From positions 56,144,200 through 56,208,199 of the forward strand of contig CM061067.1 of NCBI GenBank assembly GCA_030762895.1: 64,000 nucleotides of DNA, given 5' to 3'. A model generated the notes under the pieces. It saw only the letters and a program-made list of their open reading frames with translations, ran no database searches and was not told where the DNA came from. This DNA comes from Sophora flavescens. Its lineage: Eukaryota > Streptophyta > Magnoliopsida > Fabales > Fabaceae. The translations under genes were made by a program, and so were the position numbers. Positions 57,466 through 64,000 of this stretch are shown here, piece by piece (position 1 is the first letter of the stretch; every line of letters starts with the position of its first letter).

Positions 57466-57730
57466 AGGTAATATTTGATTCCTTGAATGTTTTATAAAAT
57501 CTTATTTTCTAAGATTCTAATTATTATTTATTAATTTTATTTTTGATAATAAAAATCTTTTATATTTTAGAATAATTTTTTAAAACTTATATCAAATATT
57601 ATAAATTTTGATCCTTTTGCCAACTTTCCGGATAATATTTTTTAAAACTTATATAAAAAACCCACTCTTGTGTTGCTCTTTCTTCTCCTCCTTCTATCCT
57701 ATTATCAATTTCCTCTTCTGTTTAGAAAAA
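57466..57730. other. Intergenic, no gene
   Basis: AT-rich, with ATATTTTTTAAAACTTATAT-like text in two copies (about 57580 and 57645). Confidence 0.4.
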
Positions 57731-59797
57731 TGCTAACCATACACGATTTTGGGGACACTTACGGTGACACTGTATGAACAGTGCTGCACAGTGCGGCACT
57801 ATAGCTATACTATGCGGCACTGTAGCGGATCTTTTTTTTTTAAAATTTAAATTTTTTTTATAAATAATTTTTTTGATTAAGTATGTGTCAATATCTGGTG
57901 AATCGGGTACAAATATATGGTGAATTCAGTTCATTATCTGGTGAATGAGTTTTTTTGAGAAATAATTTTTTTGATTAAGTATGTGCAAATAAATGGTGAA
58001 TCCGGTATGAATATCTTGTGAATTCAATTCATTATCTGGTGAATAGGTTTTTTTGAGAAATAAATTGTGGTTAAGTATGTGTAAATATATGGTGAATCAG
58101 GTATAAATATCTGGTGAATTCAGTTCATTATCTGGTGAATGTGTTTTTTTTATAAATAAATTTTGTTGGTTAAGTATGTGTAAATATCTGGTGAATCGGG
58201 TACAAATATCTGGTGAGTTCAATTCATTATCTGGTGAATGAGTTTTTTTGAGAAATAATTTTTTTGGTTAAATATGTGCAAATATCTGGTGAATCGGGTA
58301 TAAATATCTGGGAAATTCAGTTTATTATCTGGTGAATGGGTTTTTTTGAGAAATAAATTTTGGTTAAGTATGTGCAAATATATGGTGAATCAGGTATAAA
58401 TATCTGGTGAATTCAGTTCATTATTTGGTGAATGTGTTTTTTTTTATAAAATTTTTTTTTGGTTAAGTATGTGTAAATATCTGGTGAATGAGTTTTTTTG
58501 ATAAATAATTTTTTTGGTTAAGTATGTGCAAGTATCTGGTGAATCATGTACAAATATCTGGTGAATTCAGTTCATTATCTGGTGAAGGGGTTTTTTTAGA
58601 AATAATTTTTTTATTTTTTTTAAAAAAGTCAAAATAAAAAAAATGGTGTTACAGTAGCGCTACAATAACAGGTGTCATATTTGTGTCGAAATTTTGTGTC
58701 CGTTTAGCACGGCTCTTTTGTTTATGGAACTTTCCCCTCTTATATTCCATAGAGTCGTGCTAAACGGACACGGAAAAATGGACATCATACGCGACACTGC
58801 TACAGTAGCGTACTGTAGCGCTACTGTAGCAGCAAATTATTATTATTTTTTTTAAATTTTGACTTTTTTAAAAAAATAAAAATTTTATTTCTAAAAAAAC
58901 ACATTCAACAAATAATGAACTGAATTCACCAGATATTTATACCTGATTCACCATATATTTGCACATACTTAACCAAAATTTATTTCTAAAAAAAACCCAT
59001 TCACCAGATAATGAACTGAATTCACCAGATATTTATACCTGATTGACCACATATTTGCACATATTTAACCAAAAAAGTTATTTCTCAAAAATACTCATTC
59101 ACCGGATAATGAATTGAATTCACCAGATATTTGTACCCGATTCACCAGATATTTACACATACTTAACCAACAAAATTTATTTATAAAAAAAAAAACACAT
59201 TCACCAGATAATGAACTGAATTTACCAGATATTTATACCTGATTCACCATATATTTGCACATAATTAACCACAATTTATTTCTCAAAAAAACCTATTCAC
59301 CAGATAATGAACTGAATCCACCAGATATTTGTACCCGATTCACCAGATATTTACGCATACTTAACCAACAAAATTTATTTATAAAAAAAAAACACATTCA
59401 CCAGATAATGAACTGAATTCACCAGATATTTATACCTGATTCACCATATATTTACACATACTTAAACCACAATTTTTTTCTCAAAAAAACCTATTCACCA
59501 GATAATGAACTGAATTCACCAGATATTTATACTGGATTCACCATATATTTGCACATACTTAATCAAAAAATTATTTCTCAAAAAAACTCATTCACTAGAT
59601 AATGAACTGAATTCAGCAGATATTTATATCCGACCATATATTGACACATACTTAATAAAAAAAATTATTTATAAAAAAAAATTAAATTAAAAAAAAAAAG
59701 ATTTGCTACAATGTCATACAGTGCAATTACATTGCAGTGCGGACACTGTTCATACGGTGTAACCACATGATGTCCCAAAATTTGTGTCATATTATTT
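57731..59797. mobile_element. Foldback element with 1-kb inverted arms made of tandem repeats
   Basis: The left arm (57731-58715) and right arm (about 58750-59797) are inverted copies around a spacer of about 33 bp. Each arm carries, from its outer end, GACACTGTATGAACAGTG-like text, then tandem units of roughly 100 bp with ATCTGGTGAATCGGGTA, ATCTGGTGAATTCAGTTC and TTAAGTATGTGCAAATAT. At the inner ends, GTGTCCGTTTAGCACGG faces CGTGCTAAACGGACACGG beside CAGTAGCGCTACTGTAG. No ORF. Its outer ends are not perfectly matched, and no target duplication could be set. Confidence 0.8.
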
Positions 59798-62538
59798 TTG
59801 ATATTCCATACTAAGCAACTTTTGTGCAGCTGCAGTTTGGGTTGCTACATACTTGGTTCAATTGATTTTTCTTTTTCTCTGGATCTGAGGATACAGTATA
59901 CACCCTTCTCTTTTAAGTTGCAATTTTTTTTCCTTGGGTTGTCGGGGAAAAGTGAGATTATTATTTTAACTTGTAGTGGCGTTTTGGTTTTCCACGTTTT
60001 CACTGTGGGAACCTGCGGAGCAATGAAATCTGGAGAATTTTTGGATCTTGGAAAGTTGGCTTCACTCTGAAACCCTAATTTTCATCTGTTGCAAAGCTTA
60101 AAAAGTAAATATTTGTTACTTTTTTTATAATGGGAATTGATGACGGTGCTAGTAATTCTGATAACAGAGAATGTGTGGAATGAATTCAGTGTTTGAAAAG
60201 GAAAGAATTAAGTAATGGGGTGGAAGTTTCAAATAGGAATGTGTCTGCTGAAGAGGCTCAACACTTGAAAACTGAAGCTTTTAAAAATGGGGTAGCAGTT
60301 GCATACTGAAGAGTCTTTGTGCTGGAAAAGTGAAGCCATTAGTAATGGGGTGGCAATAGAAGATGGGAATGTTGTTACTGAAGAGTCTTTGTGCTTGTAA
60401 AGTGAAGCTTTTAATAATGGGGTAACAGTTGCAGATTGGAATGATGTTATTAAAGAGTCTTTGTGCTTGAAAAATGAAGGCATTAGTAATGGGGTGGCAA
60501 TTGCATATGGGTTTGATTATGCTGATGGAGTCTCTGGTGAACTTGAATGTTTACGTACTTACAAAAGGCGTAAGCATGGAAAATCAAGTTCAAAGAGCAT
60601 AGTTCAGGAAGATAGCAGGGAATGTGTCGAAGCTGCAAGTCATCTAACAGACCAGGTTTCCTCCCCTCTTTTGTTTGTTTTCCAATATGGATGGTCAATC
60701 TCTTTCTTGAAACTAATCGCTTGGCTTAAGGGATTTTTCATATTATGTATATTATTCGCTTACATTTTTTTAGAATTGTTCAGGGAGTATAAATTGATAC
60801 TATTTTGGTCAGTATAGATGTTTAATGAAGATTGAGATGCTAAATATTGTAGAACATATATTCCTTCCCTCTTTTGGCCGCGGGGAGGGGAATACAATTA
60901 CCTACCTTTCCATTGCACATTAATCATTTCATCCTAATGGGGAAAAGCTTTGTTGTTGCTGTTCTTGTCTTCTATCTCATGTTAGTCCAGTTGATGGGGT
61001 TCCATGATTATTCATTTTTCTTGTATATCACAAGATATCATGAGATGATTCTGATCTTGGTGGACAGATGTCTTAAAGCACAATAAATACGCACTCTTGG
61101 TTATTTCCACAAAGCTGTTTTTGGAAAGAAAAAAATTTTATTGGAGGTTGTTTAGGAACCATATGACCTAGCTTTAGGCAATACTTCAGGTGATTATTCA
61201 CATGGGCATTGGGGAAATGCTGTATTGAAGTATTTTGTCACTCATTACGTGATGGTAATGGTGGCTCAGAGGGGTGCATAAGGGAAGCATTAATGCATCA
61301 TCCTAAAATTAGTTGTGCATGTGCCACTACAGTTACAATTGGTTGTATAGCTAGAACTACCTGTATCCTACTTACTTGACTTATCCTAAAGCACTCCTGT
61401 TTTCTTTTGTTTACATTCTGCCTCTTTTTTTATTGCAGAAAACTTCTAAAATTGACAAAGATGGAAAAATGCTCTTCGCAATTTGAGTGGTTGTCTCATA
61501 GAACACAGAGAGAAGCTAACGGGCATGCAAATGTTGTGCATAATGAATGTTCTAGTGAACCACATGTCCATTGTGTGACTGAGATGTGTCAGCATGTGCT
61601 CTGTAACATTTTAACCTCCGAAAAATTCAGTTCATTATGTAAGGAGCAAGCTTATGAACACTCAAGGATGAAGGAGCAAGCTTATGAACAATCAACTGCA
61701 CTTTTCTTGTCAGATATTCAACAAGTAATTTTTAGTAGTCTCTTTATAAGTAAACAATTTCTCAATTCCCATATGGTGCTTAATATAGTTTAGAAATTTA
61801 GAGTAAGGGACTTAATGTGCAGTAGTGTGCGGTTTACCTTATACCATGATGTTGGGTTCTTAAATCTTATGAATGATGTTTATGCATTCTACTACTATCA
61901 CGCTCTTCTTGCTATTGTGATCAACAACAATTCAATCATGAGTATTTTATGCATCAAATGAGGTGTTAGGATCAGAGAGGAATATAAGTAGGAAAGGAAG
62001 AGAGAGAAAGAGGGAGGAAAGAAGTGAGTGAGGAAGGGTGTCATGGAATTTCAATGAACCGGCAGAAATTGATGCCATATATGAGGGCAGTCTCTTTTGC
62101 GTTCACATGGCTCTGGATTGCTGTCTTGCTGATATTAATTGAGCTTTGAAGATACTTTTACAACTGTACTCTTTTAAGTTTGTTAAATGATTTGGGCATC
62201 TTATATTTATTTCTTTTGACTATTTTGTCCCCATTGTTTGATGTTATTTATAAAACTATTGACTTGAACTGGTTGATTTCTCGTGTCCCGTTGCTAGGAG
62301 GAATCATATCTGGTTCACAAGTGTATCGTACTATCATTCCATGGTATTTTAAACATGTTCCTTTCAGTTTCTAGCTTGAGAAATTGATAGTAGAATTTAG
62401 TATTTGAATCTTATTTTGTATGATTTATCCTTTTTGATGTTTTCAGGTTTGGCAAAAACCTCAAAACACTTGTAACAAGATTTTTGCTCTTGCCAAGAGC
62501 ATCTCCAGCATGTCAAGAACTTCCTACTGTGAGCTGGT
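59798..62538 (+). pseudogene. Multi-exon host pseudogene, 5' portion, family not named
   Basis: A leader-like region (59800-60130) is followed by ATG 60131 (MGIDDGASNSDN), which hits a stop at about 60182. The first exon contains a tandemly repeated segment (ESLCLK..., ISNGVAIA...) at about 60200-60520 with more stops, then a better part (ELECLRTYKRRKHGKSSSK ... ASHLTDQ) and a donor GTTTCC at 60654. TTTATTGCAG at 61438 opens exon 2, ending SDIQQ with GTAATT at about 61725. TGTTTTCAG at 62446 opens exon 3 (VWQKPQNTCNKIFALAKSIS then SMSRTSYCEL), with GTAATA following. Introns are kept, so it arose by DNA duplication, not retroposition. The text recalls a plant nuclear protein family of the PHD-finger kind, but I am not sure. 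Exon 2 enters in another frame than exon 1 leaves. Confidence 0.65.
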
Positions 62539-63019
62539 AATAATAATATAAGCACTAAAGTTTCATACTTTCTTCTATGCTTCAGGATTTTATTTGTGTT
62601 CTTCCAATGCATTCTGCTACTATTTGCTTGCTTTTATGTGAACCATAATTTTTTTAAAGCAATTGGTAAGAGTTCTAAATTAGATTTTGATATTTCACAA
62701 GCTGATCATGTAGATATCAGGTTTGCTTTAACATACCTTTGAAATTTGGATAAATTCTTTTTCTGGCATGGCATGTAAGGCAGCAGTCAGAGACACACAG
62801 CTTTTGGAAGGATATCATAAGATACAGTTTGTGTAGCTCTTGATACCATGTGTACTGGAGATGCATGCATATCCTCTCATACTTTGAGAAAAGAGGAAAT
62901 AAAAATGTAAATGCCATCAATCTTAGCTTTTGATTATTGGGATATATGTGCTTTGACTCCTTATCAACTTTTACCAGAAACATAACAGCTGAAACCAAAA
63001 GCTTATCTTTCCTCTCTAC
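62539..63019. other. Intergenic or intronic, no gene
   Basis: Follows the last recognisable pseudogene exon. The 122-aa reading on the minus strand (62717-63085) has no family features. Confidence 0.4.
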
Positions 63020-63557
63020 TTTGTTTTGTTGTAGCCAATGAAGCACGGACACCTCTTCGAAAGTGCTGTGTCGCGTGTCGGGCACGCCTCGGACACCGAC
63101 ACTTCACGGACACGCCTCCGACACGTGTCGGACACCCCTCTGCGGTGTCTCAATTAAAAAATATTTTTTTTCGGCTCGGACACCTCTCATACACTTCTCG
63201 GGCACGACTTGGACACTTCTCGGACACTCCTATCATAAAAAAATATTTTTTTAAAAAAGTCAACTTAGAATTTTGAGATCATGGGTCACAAACCTAAATA
63301 TTTTTTAAACAAATATTTACTAAAAAGGTCATGGGTCACCAACCCCAAATTAGAGCTTTTATTTTTTGAGACATAAAACAAAATGATGCCTCTTAGCATT
63401 TTTTGTGAGGCTCATTACCATAGGACCTAACTAGTTGTTTTATAAAACATGATTCATTTTCTTATCTTGATATTATTTTTGTAAAAATTGCATTGTCAAA
63501 TGACCCCTTAGTCTTAGTATTCTTTCTATGAGGGTCGTTGTGAAAATTGTAAAGCTT

Positions 63558-63612
<55 letters not shown>

Positions 63613-63640
63613 CGGTGTCCCGGTGTCCTATGTTTTTGAC
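63020..63640. repeat. Dispersed repeat with GTGTCGGACAC-type motifs
   Basis: GAAGCACGGACACCTCTTCG opens a stretch in which CGGACAC, CACGTGTCGGACAC and CTCGGACAC recur about ten times up to 63230. After an AT-rich middle and the TA run, CGGTGTCCCGGTGTCC closes it at about 63613-63628. This looks like a DNA-element relic of a kind common in legumes. No coding capacity. Confidence 0.5.
63562..63611. repeat. (TA)n microsatellite
   Basis: About 25 uninterrupted TA units. Confidence 0.95.
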
Positions 63641-63645
63641 GTTAG

Positions 63646-64000
63646 CACTAGTGGAAAATATACATTAGACGGTAAATGTTTACGTCAGTTAACCAAAAGC
63701 TAGACATTAAAAAGGAGGCGGTGTCAGTTTTGTAAATATCAGACTTCATTAATTCAATTTTAACGTCAGTTGTTTTAAGGACTGACGTTAAAAGTGAAGT
63801 GACTCACTTTTAACGCCGGTTCAATAAACAGTGACGTTAAAAGTGAACCTTTTAACGTCGGTTCTTCATTGAACCGGCGTTAAAAATGTTCTTACTTCAC
63901 TTTTAACTTCTGTTCTTTCATCAACAGACGTTAAAGGTTATTTTAATAATTTTTTTTATCTAGTATACGTACCCTTCCGCATTGCCTTCCTCAAAGTTTC
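63646..64000. mobile_element. CACTA (En/Spm) transposon terminus, cut by window edge
   Basis: Starts CACTAGTGGAAAATATAC, a plant CACTA terminal inverted repeat, after TAG (63643-63645), the likely 3-bp target copy. From about 63750 on, TTTAACGTC(A/G)GTT and its reverse complement alternate every 20-40 bp, the expected subterminal transposase-binding region. The rest of the element lies to the right. Confidence 0.8.

Noticed and set aside
1..64000. tRNA, rRNA or snoRNA genes
   Set aside because: I looked for tRNA-like A/B boxes and conserved rRNA text and found only primer-binding sites complementary to tRNA ends.

Overview
The window is plant nuclear DNA: AT-rich, intron-containing and about two-thirds retrotransposon. 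LINE, MITE and CACTA relics and a plant-type BTB gene point to a eudicot. A papilionoid legume is my guess, from the flavour of the repeats only. There is no bacterial-style operon and no CRISPR array.

Positions 1-42.2 kb are a nest of LTR retrotransposons whose order of insertion can be read from target-site duplications (TSDs). A degraded LINE (minus strand, seen at about 6.4-6.95 kb and 42.2-42.7 kb) was hit by two Tat/Retand-type Ty3/gypsy elements, both on the minus strand. E1 (1-6398) runs off the left edge. E2 (6948-42229, TSD CAATT) is complete but has been opened by three later insertions. E3 (7283-15779, TSD ATCC) lies in the 3' LTR of E2 and is an Athila-like non-autonomous element with an unusual ORF. 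E5 (17006-25480, TSD CTTCC) lies in the antisense ORF of E2 and is a Tekay-like chromovirus. E4 (28956-36491, TSD ATGCT) lies in the integrase of E2 and is an Athila-like element with an open gag-protease ORF but no polymerase. A truncated, inverted E4 relative (E4', 10745-14598) sits inside E3. Without its guests E2 is about 10.8 kb. Its two LTRs are each 554 bp once E3 is removed, which supports the reconstruction.

Positions 42.2-64 kb are gene-sparse. They hold one credible host gene, a two-exon BTB/POZ gene similar to Arabidopsis At4g08455 on the minus strand (47051-49453) with a TATA box near 49590. They also hold a decayed multi-exon pseudogene on the plus strand (about 59.8-62.5 kb). 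The rest is MITEs, LINE pieces, a very AT-rich diverged tandem array (49.7-51.5 kb), a 2-kb inverted-repeat foldback element (57.7-59.8 kb), a dispersed repeat with GTGTCGGACAC-like motifs, and the first 355 bp of a CACTA transposon at the right edge.

The most unusual material is in E3 and E4. E4 has units of paired GC-rich palindromes regularly spaced through the LTRs and 3' UTR. Both elements have a hairpin downstream of the ORF, with conserved loop and compensated stem changes. E3 has an ORF that combines a Gag-like coiled segment with a duplicated CxxC cysteine module. All identifications come from reading the sequence; no database search was run.
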